Positions 1-6,928 of a stretch of DNA of 19,519 nt are shown one piece after another (position 1 is the stretch's first letter; each line of letters starts with the position of its first letter). Where the stretch lies: NCBI GenBank assembly GCA_041164825.1, contig JBEAOO010000005.1, positions 1-19,519 of the forward strand, in the 5' to 3' direction. The translations under genes and the position numbers were made by a program. The notes under the pieces are model-generated. The model did not search any database and was not told where the DNA came from. It worked only from the letters and a program-made list of their open reading frames with translations. This DNA comes from JBEAOO01 sp041164825 (lineage in GTDB: Bacteria > Pseudomonadota > Gammaproteobacteria > Burkholderiales > Burkholderiaceae_C).

Positions 1-1304
1 ACGTCGACGCCGGCCGTGGGCTCTTCCAGCACCACCAGCGGTTTGTCGAGGTGGAACCAGCGCGCCAGCACCACCTTCTGCTGGTTGCCGCCCGAGAGCT
101 GCTGGATTTCGGCCGCCGGGGCCGGCGGGTTGACGTCGAACTGGCGGATCAGCGCCATCGCGGTGTCCTGCTCTTTGCTGCGGCGGTCGAGCGCCAGGCC
201 GCGGTCGCCATGCAGCGAGGGGTGCGGAAACAGGTTCTCCAGCACGCTCATCGAGCCGGCCAGGTTTTCTTCGAGTCGCTCGCCGGCCACATAGGCCACA
301 CCCGCGCGGATCGCATCGGCGCAGCTCTTGAACTGCACCGGCTGGCCGAGCAAGCTCATGCGCCCGGCCGAGAGCGGTTCGCGGCCAAACAGCGCGCGGC
401 TGATGGCCTCGTGCCCCGCACCGCGCAAGCCCACCAGGCCCACCACCTCACCGCGCCGCACATCAAAGCTCAGCGGGCCGGCGTTGCCGCTGGCCGCGCC
501 CTCCAGGCGCAGCACGGTGGCGCTGCTGGGCTGGGCGGGTGCCTTGTCCACGTTGTGCGCCAAGGCCTTGCCAACGATCAGGTGCACCAGCTCGTGTTGG
601 TCGGTTTCGGCGGTGCGCAGCACGGTCACCAGCTTGCCGTCGCGCATCACCGCCGCGCGGTCAGAGATGGCCATCACCTCGTCCAGGCGGTGCGACACGT
701 ACATCATCGCCATGCCCTGGCGGCGCAGCTCGCGCAGCACACCAAAGAGGCGCTCCACATCGGCCATCGGCAGGCTGGCCGAGGGCTCGTCGAGCACCAG
801 CAAGCGGGCCTGCACCTCCAGCGCGCGGCCGATGGCCAGCAGCGATTTTTCGGCCCGGGTGAGCGAGAACACGCGGCGCTCGGGGTCGATGTCGCAGCCC
901 ACACGCGCCATCACGCGGCGCGCGGTCTCGCGGGCGGCGCGCCAGTCGATCAGGCCAAAGCGCTTGCGGTAGCCCATGCCCAGCGCCACGTTCTCGGCCA
1001 CGGTCATCCACTCCACCAGGCCCAGGTCCTGGTGGATGAAGGCCACGGGTTGGCGCGAGCGGTCGTTGCTGCGCCACTGCGACTCGGCTTGGCCGTCGAA
1101 CAAGATGGCGCCGCTGTCGATCTTGTAGATGCCGGCCAGCAGCTTGATCAGCGTCGACTTGCCGGCGCCGTTTTCGCCCAGCAGCGCCACGATCTCGCCG
1201 GGGTGCACGTCAAAGCTCACGCTGTCCACGGCCTGCGTGCCGCCAAAGCGTTTGCTGATCTGCTGGAACTGAAGCAGGGCCGGGCCGCTGCGGGCGGCGT
1301 TCAT
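1..1304 (-). CDS. Sugar ABC transporter ATP-binding protein (RbsA/XylG type), 3' end outside window
   Basis: About 434 codons are present; the C-terminus lies beyond the left edge. The protein energises import of a monosaccharide or sugar acid as a fused two-nucleotide-binding-domain ATPase of the CUT2 (ribose/xylose) class. NBD1 has Walker A GENGAGKS near residues 43-50, a Walker B LLVLDEPSA near 168-176 and an H-loop SHR near 204-206. Its signature motif is degenerate (LTRAEKS). NBD2 has a degenerate Walker A (GLRGAGHE) and a canonical LSGGNQQK signature near 403-410. This asymmetry is normal for the family. The ATG at 1304 gives the start MNAARSGP. An in-frame GTG at 1316 would overlap the previous stop by 4 bases and is an alternative. 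It lies 8 bp after the beta-propeller gene, in a run with a GntR regulator and a lactonase, so the substrate is probably a sugar or aldonate. The specific sugar cannot be read from the sequence. Confidence 0.93.
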   Translation of the reverse strand, partial: MNAARSGPALLQFQQISKRFGGTQAVDSVSFDVHPGEIVALLGENGAGKSTLIKLLAGIYKIDSGAILFDGQAESQWRSNDRSRQPVAFIHQDLGLVEWMTVAENVALGMGYRKRFGLIDWRAARETARRVMARVGCDIDPERRVFSLTRAEKSLLAIGRALEVQARLLVLDEPSASLPMADVERLFGVLRELRRQGMAMMYVSHRLDEVMAISDRAAVMRDGKLVTVLRTAETDQHELVHLIVGKALAHNVDKAPAQPSSATVLRLEGAASGNAGPLSFDVRRGEVVGLVGLRGAGHEAISRALFGREPLSAGRMSLLGQPVQFKSCADAIRAGVAYVAGERLEENLAGSMSVLENLFPHPSLHGDRGLALDRRSKEQDTAMALIRQFDVNPPAPAAEIQQLSGGNQQKVVLARWFHLDKPLVVLEEPTAGVD

Positions 1305-1312
1305 GGCCGCGC

Positions 1313-2242
1313 TCACAGTTGCACCACCGTCGACACGTCCGGCTCGCGCTGGGTGGGGATGAAGCGCAGCACCTGCAGGCGGTCGGTGTCGAGCACCATC
1401 ACGCGGTCGTTGTCTTGCGAGATGAAGGCCAGCGGCAGCGTGGGGTGGAAGGACAGCGCAATGGCGCGCGCTTCCATCTTCAGGTAGCCGGTTTCGGCCA
1501 GCGTCACCGGGTCGACCACCGAGAGGCTGCGGTCGCCGTAGTTGCTGGTGAACAGGCGGCCGTCGCGGGTGCGGTAGATGCGGGTCACGTCATCGCGCGA
1601 GGGCGCGCTGTGGCGCACCGTCATGGTGGCCGTGTCGATGGCCGAGAGCGTGTTGCTCCAGCGGTTGCTCACGTACAGCGTCTGCTCGTCCTCGCTCAGG
1701 CAGTAGCCCTCGGGCTTCTGACCGGGATGGCAGGCCACGGGCGGGGCCAGCGGGTCCCACGGCCGCACCTTGGTGACGGTGTGGCTGAGCAGGTTCATGC
1801 AGTAGGCCGTCTGGCCGTCGCGGCTCAGCGCAAACAGGTGGCTCTTGATGCCGCCCGAAGGCACGGCGCGGCGCGGCTGCGTGTCGGTGTCGGGCTGATC
1901 GAGCACCAGCAGCGTGGCCTTCTCTTCGCTCAGCGCGTAGAGCCGGTCCTGCGCGTCCATCTGCATGCCGTGGATGCGGTTGAACGGGAACAGGTCTATA
2001 GACCGGACCAGTTGACCCGAACGAATGTCGACCTGGAGGATGGTGTGACCGCCCGAGCCGATATGGCCCGAGGTCTCGACGCCGTAGTGGCCCACGTAGG
2101 CGTAGTGCTGGGCGCGGTCGGTGACGAATTCGTGCGGGAAGTCGGGCAGCGCGAGCGAGCGGATGCGCTCACCGGTGTCGATGTCGTACCAACTGATGCA
2201 GTGGGCACATTTCTCGACCAACAACAAGGTGTCTCGGGTCAT
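1313..2242 (-). CDS. YncE-like (YVTN-type) beta-propeller protein
   Basis: This 309-residue protein is made of repeated blade-like units typical of seven-bladed propellers of the YncE/lactonase/WD40-like group. Examples are LYVSNRWSNTLSAIDTATM, LFTSNYGDRSLSVVDPVTL and AFISQDNDRVMVLDTDRL, each a 'D.....S..D..T' type strand set. No signal peptide or membrane segment is visible, so it is probably cytoplasmic. A CAHC motif sits at residues 12-15, but no histidine follows the second cysteine, so it is not a c-type haem site. The ATG at 2242 has a good ribosome binding site (GGAG, 7 nt upstream). The gene lies 13 bp after the SMP-30 gene and 8 bp before the sugar ABC ATPase, and so is very likely co-transcribed with both. 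Function is unknown; a lactonase or sugar-binding role would fit the neighbours but is not shown. Confidence 0.85.
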   Translation of the reverse strand: MTRDTLLLVEKCAHCISWYDIDTGERIRSLALPDFPHEFVTDRAQHYAYVGHYGVETSGHIGSGGHTILQVDIRSGQLVRSIDLFPFNRIHGMQMDAQDRLYALSEEKATLLVLDQPDTDTQPRRAVPSGGIKSHLFALSRDGQTAYCMNLLSHTVTKVRPWDPLAPPVACHPGQKPEGYCLSEDEQTLYVSNRWSNTLSAIDTATMTVRHSAPSRDDVTRIYRTRDGRLFTSNYGDRSLSVVDPVTLAETGYLKMEARAIALSFHPTLPLAFISQDNDRVMVLDTDRLQVLRFIPTQREPDVSTVVQL

Positions 2243-2255
2243 GGTTTTTCTCCGT

Positions 2256-3182
2256 TCAAGGAGCCTGGATGCCGCGGGTGTTCAGCGTCAGGCGGTAGAG
2301 CGAGGTGGAAGCGCAGATGAACAGCTCGTTGCGATCGGTGCCGCCGAAGCTCAGGTTGCCGACCTTCTCGGGCACCGGGATGCGGGCCAGCCGCGTGCCG
2401 TCCGGGTGATAGATCTGCACGCCCTCTTGGCTGCTGGTCCAGAGCCAGCCGTTCGCATCGATGCGGAAGCCGTCCGGCAGGCCAGGCTCGATCACGGCGA
2501 ACACGCGGGGGCGGGCCAGCGTGCGGCCCGCGACCACATCAAAGGCCACGATGTGGTGGTGGCCGCCGCCATCGCGCCGCAGTGCGGCCGAGGTGTCTGA
2601 CACATAGAGCACCGACTCGTCGGGCGAGAAGGCCAGGCCGTTGGGCTCGTCCAGCCAGTCGCTGGCGATGTCGATGGCGCCGGTGGCGGGGTCGAAGCGG
2701 TAGAGGTGGTTGCCGCGCTGCTCGCTGGGTGCGGCGTGGCCTTCGCGGTCCGACAAGATGCCGTAGGGTGGGTCGCTGAACCAGATGCTGCCGTCGGACT
2801 TGACGACCACGTCGTTGGGCGAATTGAGCCGGCGGCCTTGGTAGCGGTCGACCACCACCTCGTCGCTGGCCACTTGCAGCGTGCCGGGCACAAAGCGGGT
2901 GCGCACGATGGCGCGCTGGCCGTGCGAGCAGTGCAGCAGCGCACCATCGGCCTCGCGGGTGTGGCCGTTGGTGAAGTCCACGGCCTCGCGCCACACGGTC
3001 AGGCCGCTCTGCGCCTGCCAGCGCAGCATGCGGTTGTGGGGGATGTCGCTCCACAGCAGCGAGCCGTCCTCGTGCATCCACACCGGCCCCTCGCTCCAGG
3101 CCGCACCGGTGCACAAGCGTTCGAGCTGCGCACCCGGGCGGATCGCCTGCGCGAAGCGGGCGTCAAACACATCGATGGCCAT
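2256..3182 (-). CDS. SMP-30/gluconolactonase/LRE family protein
   Basis: This 308-residue protein belongs to the SMP-30 six-bladed propeller family, whose members hydrolyse sugar lactones (gluconolactone, xylonolactone, arabinonolactone and similar) using one divalent metal ion. The expected metal and active-site positions are present: Glu31 in WSEGPVW, Asn123 in NSPNDVVV, Asn181 in EPNGLAFSPD and Asp237 in LPDGFRID. Length is normal for the family. The ATG at 3182 follows the regulator's stop codon by 3 bp, so regulator and lactonase are coupled in one transcript. With a GntR regulator and an RbsA-type transporter ATPase beside it, the likely job is the lactone step of an oxidative sugar or uronate catabolic route. 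The sugar is not identified. Confidence 0.93.
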   Translation of the reverse strand: MAIDVFDARFAQAIRPGAQLERLCTGAAWSEGPVWMHEDGSLLWSDIPHNRMLRWQAQSGLTVWREAVDFTNGHTREADGALLHCSHGQRAIVRTRFVPGTLQVASDEVVVDRYQGRRLNSPNDVVVKSDGSIWFSDPPYGILSDREGHAAPSEQRGNHLYRFDPATGAIDIASDWLDEPNGLAFSPDESVLYVSDTSAALRRDGGGHHHIVAFDVVAGRTLARPRVFAVIEPGLPDGFRIDANGWLWTSSQEGVQIYHPDGTRLARIPVPEKVGNLSFGGTDRNELFICASTSLYRLTLNTRGIQAP

Positions 3183-3185
3183 GGC

Positions 3186-3953
3186 TTATTTTTTGAGCTC
3201 GGAGAGCGTCGTCGTGTAGACGCTGTCGAGGTGGTGGCGGATGGCGTCGGCGGCGCGTGTGGGGTGCTTGGCGCGCAGCGCAGCGACGATGGCGCGGTGA
3301 TCTTCGACGCTGCGGGCGATGGCGTCCTTGCGCTTGAGCGCCTTGCGGCGGGTGTCGAGCGCAAACGAGTAGAGGTCGATCACGAAGGTGGCCAGCAGGT
3401 CGTTGCCACAGGCCTCGTACATGGCGGTGTGGAACTCGCGGTCAGAAATTTGAAACCGCACCGGATCGTTCAGCATCGAGGCCTGCTCGGCCACCAGCGC
3501 CTCCAGGCGGTCGATCACCGCGGGCTTGATGCGCGCAGCAGCCAGGCGCACCACCTCGGCCTCCACCAAGGCGCGCGCCTCGGTCACTTCCTCGATCGAC
3601 TTGCCCTTGAACAGGCCGAAGGAGGTCACCGTGTCCTGCAGCGACTGCCCGCCGGTGCCCAGCACCTTGGTGCGTGAGCCCTGCGACACGCCGATCATCT
3701 TGCGCCCGGCCAGCACCGAGATCGCGCCGCGCACCGATTCACGCGACACCGACAGCGTGGCCGCCAGCTCACGCTCCGAGGGCAGTTCGTCGCCAGGCTG
3801 CAGCAGGCCGGTCTGGATCATGGAGGCGATCTTGTCGGCCACCTGGTCCTTGACGGTGCGCTTGGTGATCTCGCGAGATCCGGCGCCGGGTACGCGGTGA
3901 TGGAGGATGTCCACGGTGTGTGTGCAGGTCTGGTTGACTGGTTGGTCACGCAT
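3186..3953 (-). CDS. GntR-family transcriptional regulator, FadR/FCD subfamily
   Basis: This 255-residue regulator has an N-terminal winged helix-turn-helix at about residues 33-98, with the classic GntR block LQPGDELPSERELAATLSV. The C-terminal FCD ligand-binding domain spans about 120-245. FCD metal-binding residues appear intact: Asp171 and His175 in SDREFH, His219 in EDHR and His241 in HHLDSV. Such proteins usually repress an adjacent sugar-acid or organic-acid operon and release DNA when the ligand binds. It is the first gene of the run regulator-lactonase-propeller-ABC ATPase and probably controls that run and itself. ATG at 3953 is used here, although no clear Shine-Dalgarno precedes it. 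An in-frame GTG at 3914 (Val14) is an alternative and would leave the candidate operator fully outside the coding region. Confidence 0.94.
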   Translation of the reverse strand: MRDQPVNQTCTHTVDILHHRVPGAGSREITKRTVKDQVADKIASMIQTGLLQPGDELPSERELAATLSVSRESVRGAISVLAGRKMIGVSQGSRTKVLGTGGQSLQDTVTSFGLFKGKSIEEVTEARALVEAEVVRLAAARIKPAVIDRLEALVAEQASMLNDPVRFQISDREFHTAMYEACGNDLLATFVIDLYSFALDTRRKALKRKDAIARSVEDHRAIVAALRAKHPTRAADAIRHHLDSVYTTTLSELKK

Positions 3954-3966
3954 ACCAGTTGGTCCG
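3931..3966. promoter_or_regulatory. Candidate GntR/FCD operator: clustered TGGT/ACCA repeats
   Basis: A 36-bp stretch spanning the regulator's start codon carries GTTGGTC twice in direct orientation (3941-3947 and 3958-3964), plus further TGGT and ACCA half-elements that form inverted pairs. FCD-type GntR proteins commonly bind short TGGT...ACCA-like inverted repeats near their own promoter, so autoregulation is a reasonable inference. No clear sigma-70 promoter was recognised next to it. Confidence 0.45.
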
Positions 3967-4116
3967 AAAAAGTGGCTCGTGGGTTTTCCCTAGCGTGGGA
4001 GCGATGGGGCTCAGACCGCCCTCCTCCAGGGCACAGCACGGCGCACATCCAGGCGCCCCCCCCGGCCTGCACCACGCAGCCACGCGCCGCCGCTCAGCGC
4101 CGTGCGGCGGTCAGGC

Positions 4117-4920
4117 TCAGCGCGCTGGGCGGCCGAGCGCCAAGGCGCGCAGCCGCTGGTGCGCCGCATCGTTGCCATCGGCGGGCAGGCTTTGCCGGGC
4201 CTGCAGGTAGCGGTGGCTGAACACGTCCAGATAGGCTTCCAGCGTGTGCGCGGCGTGCAGTTCGCCGGCCAGGGCCAGGCAGAGCGCGGCCACCTCAGAG
4301 GTGCAAAAGTGGTGCGCGTGCGAGGAGCGGCGCAGCCGGTAGCGTGAGAGCTGCTCGGGGTGCAGGCTGAGCACGGGCAAGGCGTTCAGGTAGGGGCTTT
4401 TGCGAAAGATCTTGCGCGCCTCCGACCAGGTGCCGTCAAGCAGGATGAACAGCGGGCGCGGGGCCGCTGCGGGTGTGGTTGACGAAGGCGCGGTGGCTTG
4501 CGTTGGGGCTGCTTCGGATGCGTCAGCATCGGACCCGGCATCCAACACTGTGATCACCCGCGCAGCCTCCGCAAACTCGCCCGGAAACACCACCACCGGC
4601 CGCCACTGTGGGTCGGCCAGCAGTGTGAGCAGCTCGGGTGGCACCTCGGTGCGCGACCAGGCAAAGGCCACCGTGTCGGGCACCACATCGGCAATCAGCC
4701 AGGCGGTGTTGCTGGGCTTCAAGGCCTCGAACTCGGCCATCAACACGCAAAAGCCCGCGCGCGTGGGCACCACGGGCCGCAGCGCGCACATGCAGTGGCT
4801 GGGGATGAGGCGGCAGTCGGCGCAACGTTCTTTGCGCGGCTCGCCCCGGTCAAGGCGGGGGCGAGTGGGGCTGTGGGCCAAGCTCTCGGCGCGCAGCCGC
4901 GCGACGGCGTGAAGGGTCAT
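4117..4920 (-). CDS. tapT: DTW-domain tRNA-uridine aminocarboxypropyltransferase
   Basis: This 267-residue protein carries the defining motif of the DTW family, DGTWSEARK at residues 162-170. It also has an N-terminal cysteine cluster (Cys33, Cys36, Cys43, Cys45), as in the YfiP/TapT family. TapT transfers the 3-amino-3-carboxypropyl group of S-adenosylmethionine to uridine 47 of tRNA, forming acp3U. Downstream of the DTW motif, RKSPYL and HHFCTSEVAALCLA fit the family. An Ala/Ser/Thr/Pro-rich insert at about residues 128-155 interrupts the core just before the DTW motif and looks like a flexible loop. The start is the ATG at 4920; no strong ribosome binding site is visible. It sits 47 bp after allophanate hydrolase on the same strand and may be reached by readthrough, but tRNA modification has no known link to guanidine use. 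Confidence 0.9.
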   Translation of the reverse strand: MTLHAVARLRAESLAHSPTRPRLDRGEPRKERCADCRLIPSHCMCALRPVVPTRAGFCVLMAEFEALKPSNTAWLIADVVPDTVAFAWSRTEVPPELLTLLADPQWRPVVVFPGEFAEAARVITVLDAGSDADASEAAPTQATAPSSTTPAAAPRPLFILLDGTWSEARKIFRKSPYLNALPVLSLHPEQLSRYRLRRSSHAHHFCTSEVAALCLALAGELHAAHTLEAYLDVFSHRYLQARQSLPADGNDAAHQRLRALALGRPAR

Positions 4921-4967
4921 GGGGCGAGTCTAAGGCGCGGCCACGAAGGCCCTTCGGCGCGCGCCGG

Positions 4968-6806
4968 TCAAGCGCCCTGCGCGGCCTTCCACGCGCGCCA
5001 ACCGCCATGTGCGGTGATGTCCACCGCGCCGGCCCAGCCGGCGTCTTCGCAGATGAAACCGCAGACCTCGCTGCCATCGGCCAGCAGCGTGCGGCCGATG
5101 CCCAAGGGCGCGGGGATGGCAGCGACGAAGCTGCCGAACTGCGTGGCCGGCAGCTCCCACACCTCCACGGCGATTGCGGCGCCACCCTCGGCCACGCGCT
5201 GCAGACCCGGGCGCTTGCCATCGGGCAGCGCATGCAGGCGGTAGACGGGCGCAGTGTGGGTGGCGGCCACCAGGCGGGCGCCACGGCTGCTGAGTTGCGG
5301 GTTGAGCGGCATGCCGCTGAGGTGGGCGCCACACACGGCCACGCGCACTTGGCCGCTGGTGCTGGCGAGTTCAGCGGCCGCAGGCGTGGGCAGCGGCACA
5401 CCGGTGGCGCCGAGCGTGGCGGCCGGGCCAGTGAGCTGGGCTTGCCAGCGCGCGGCCAGGTGCAGCAGCGGCACGTCCTGGTGGGCGGGTGCGAAGAGCG
5501 TGATGCCAAAGGGGTTGGCGCCCTGCCCGAGCGAGCCGTCGACCCGCGCGGCGGGCACGGCCACGGCGCTGTAGTCGAGCAGGTTCATGAAGTTGGTGTA
5601 CCAGCCCAGCTCGCTGTTGCGCAGGATGGGCTCGGCCAACATCGCTTCGATGCTGGGGTGGCCGGGCGCGGTGGGCGCGAGCACCGCGTCCACCCGACCC
5701 CACAGCGCGTCGTCGCAACGGCGCTTGAGGGCCTTGAGCCGGTACATGGCCGCAAAGGCATCGGCCGCCAGCGGCTTGGCGCCGCCCAGCGTGATCTCGC
5801 GCGTGACCGGGAACAGCGCCTCGGGCTGGGCGTCGATGAAACCGCGGATGGCCTGGTAACGCTCGGCCACCCACGGGCCCTCGTAGAGCAAACGCGCGGT
5901 CTCCAGCAGCGGCTCAAAGTCAATCTCCACCAGGTCGGCGCCCAGGCTCACGGCGTGAGCCACCGCCGCTTCGAAACCCGCTGCCCAGGCCGGGTCGGTG
6001 AAGCGGCGCTGCGCCGGCAGCGGCACACCCAGGCGCAGCGTGGCGCTGCGGCCGAAGTCGAAGCCGTGCGGCTCGGGCGCGCGGCTGAACGGGTCGTGCG
6101 CGTCAAAGCCCTCGGCCGCGGCCAGCACCCGTTCGGCATCTTGGGCGGTGAGCGCGAAGATCGACACCGCATCGAGCGAGCGGCAGGCCGGCACCACGCC
6201 GTGGGTGGACAGGCGGCCCAGGCTGGGCTTGAGCCCCACCAGCTGGTTGAACGCCGCCGGCACGCGGCCGGAGCCTGCGGTGTCGGTGCCGAGCGAGAAA
6301 CTCACCTGGCCCAGCGCCACGCTGACCGACGAGCCCGCACTGGAGCCCCCCGAGACCAAGCTGGGGTCGAACGAATTCTGGCAAGCGCCAAACGGCGAAC
6401 GCGTGCCGTTGAGGCCGGTGGCGAACTGGTCGAGGTTGGTTTTGCCGATGGGGATGGCGCCGGCATCGATGAGGTGTTGCACCACGGTGGCGCTGGCCTC
6501 GGGCGTGTAGGCAAAGGCCGGGCAGCCGGCGGTGGTGGGCACACCGGCCAAGTCGATGTTGTCCTTGATGGCAAAGGGCACACCGTAGAGCGGCAGGCTG
6601 GCCGCATCGGCGCGGGCCATCAGCGCGCGGGCGTCAGCACGCAGCGCCTCGGCATCGCGGCGGTGGATCCAGGCGTGCTGCGGGTCGGCCGCGGTGGCGG
6701 CGATCACCTGCTCGATCACGTCAAGTGGGCTGTGCGTGCCAGCGGCGTAGGCGCTGCGCAGGCTGTGCAGATCGAGGGAAAGGCGGTCGGGTGTCGTCGT
6801 GCTCAT
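4968..6806 (-). CDS. atzF: Allophanate hydrolase
   Basis: This 612-residue enzyme hydrolyses allophanate to ammonia and CO2, the last step of the guanidine/urea-carboxylase route. The amidase-signature domain (about 1-450) has the Ser-cisSer-Lys triad: Lys81 in FAIKDNIDL, Ser155 in VSGGSSAGSS and Ser179 in GTDTAGSGRVPAAF. The spacings (74 and 24 residues) equal those recalled for AtzF of Pseudomonas sp. ADP (Lys91, Ser165, Ser189). The C-terminal domain (about 460-612, ending in AHGGWRAWKAAQGA) is the allophanate-hydrolase-specific domain. Its role in decarboxylating the first product is known from yeast-type enzymes. The ATG at 6806 starts MSTTTPDRLSLD. It is the last metabolic gene of the guanidine operon, 122 bp after the carboxylase, with that gap partly filled by a 12-bp tandem repeat. 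Confidence 0.97.
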   Translation of the reverse strand: MSTTTPDRLSLDLHSLRSAYAAGTHSPLDVIEQVIAATAADPQHAWIHRRDAEALRADARALMARADAASLPLYGVPFAIKDNIDLAGVPTTAGCPAFAYTPEASATVVQHLIDAGAIPIGKTNLDQFATGLNGTRSPFGACQNSFDPSLVSGGSSAGSSVSVALGQVSFSLGTDTAGSGRVPAAFNQLVGLKPSLGRLSTHGVVPACRSLDAVSIFALTAQDAERVLAAAEGFDAHDPFSRAPEPHGFDFGRSATLRLGVPLPAQRRFTDPAWAAGFEAAVAHAVSLGADLVEIDFEPLLETARLLYEGPWVAERYQAIRGFIDAQPEALFPVTREITLGGAKPLAADAFAAMYRLKALKRRCDDALWGRVDAVLAPTAPGHPSIEAMLAEPILRNSELGWYTNFMNLLDYSAVAVPAARVDGSLGQGANPFGITLFAPAHQDVPLLHLAARWQAQLTGPAATLGATGVPLPTPAAAELASTSGQVRVAVCGAHLSGMPLNPQLSSRGARLVAATHTAPVYRLHALPDGKRPGLQRVAEGGAAIAVEVWELPATQFGSFVAAIPAPLGIGRTLLADGSEVCGFICEDAGWAGAVDITAHGGWRAWKAAQGA

Positions 6807-6828
6807 GGCAGGTTCGTTCTCGTGCGGG

Positions 6829-6873
6829 GCGTTCGGTTGGGCGTTCGGTTGTGCGTTCGGTCGTGCGTTCGGC
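6829..6873. repeat. 12-bp tandem repeat (about 3.75 units) between carboxylase and atzF
   Basis: The hexamer GTTCGG recurs at 6831, 6843, 6855 and 6867, an exact 12-bp period with unit GCGTTCGGTTGT and one or two changes per copy. It lies in the 122-bp gap upstream of atzF. It may vary in length by slippage and could affect the spacing or structure of the intercistronic mRNA. No function is established. Confidence 0.8.
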
Positions 6874-6928
6874 GAAGCGATGTCAAGTGATGGCGAAGCG
6901 GTCAGGGTTCAGCGTTGAAGCGCGGGCC

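Noticed and set aside
51..1487. Long plus-strand open frame opposite the ABC ATPase
   Set aside because: The minus strand encodes a full ABC ATPase with intact motifs; the plus frame is rich in His/Gln/Ala and shows no family, as expected for a GC-driven shadow. The same applies to the long plus frames around 5007-6890, 6725-8758, 8765-9889, 10422-12395 and 12831-15137.
2195..2210. c-type haem site (CAHC) in the YncE-like protein
   Set aside because: The motif is followed by Ile instead of His and there is no signal peptide for export.
4921..4967. Intrinsic terminator after atzF
   Set aside because: The palindromes CGAAGG/CCTTCG and GGCGCGCGCC are present but no T-run follows in the minus direction.
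6829..6873. CRISPR array
   Set aside because: The units are 12 bp and contiguous, without unique spacers; this is a simple tandem repeat.
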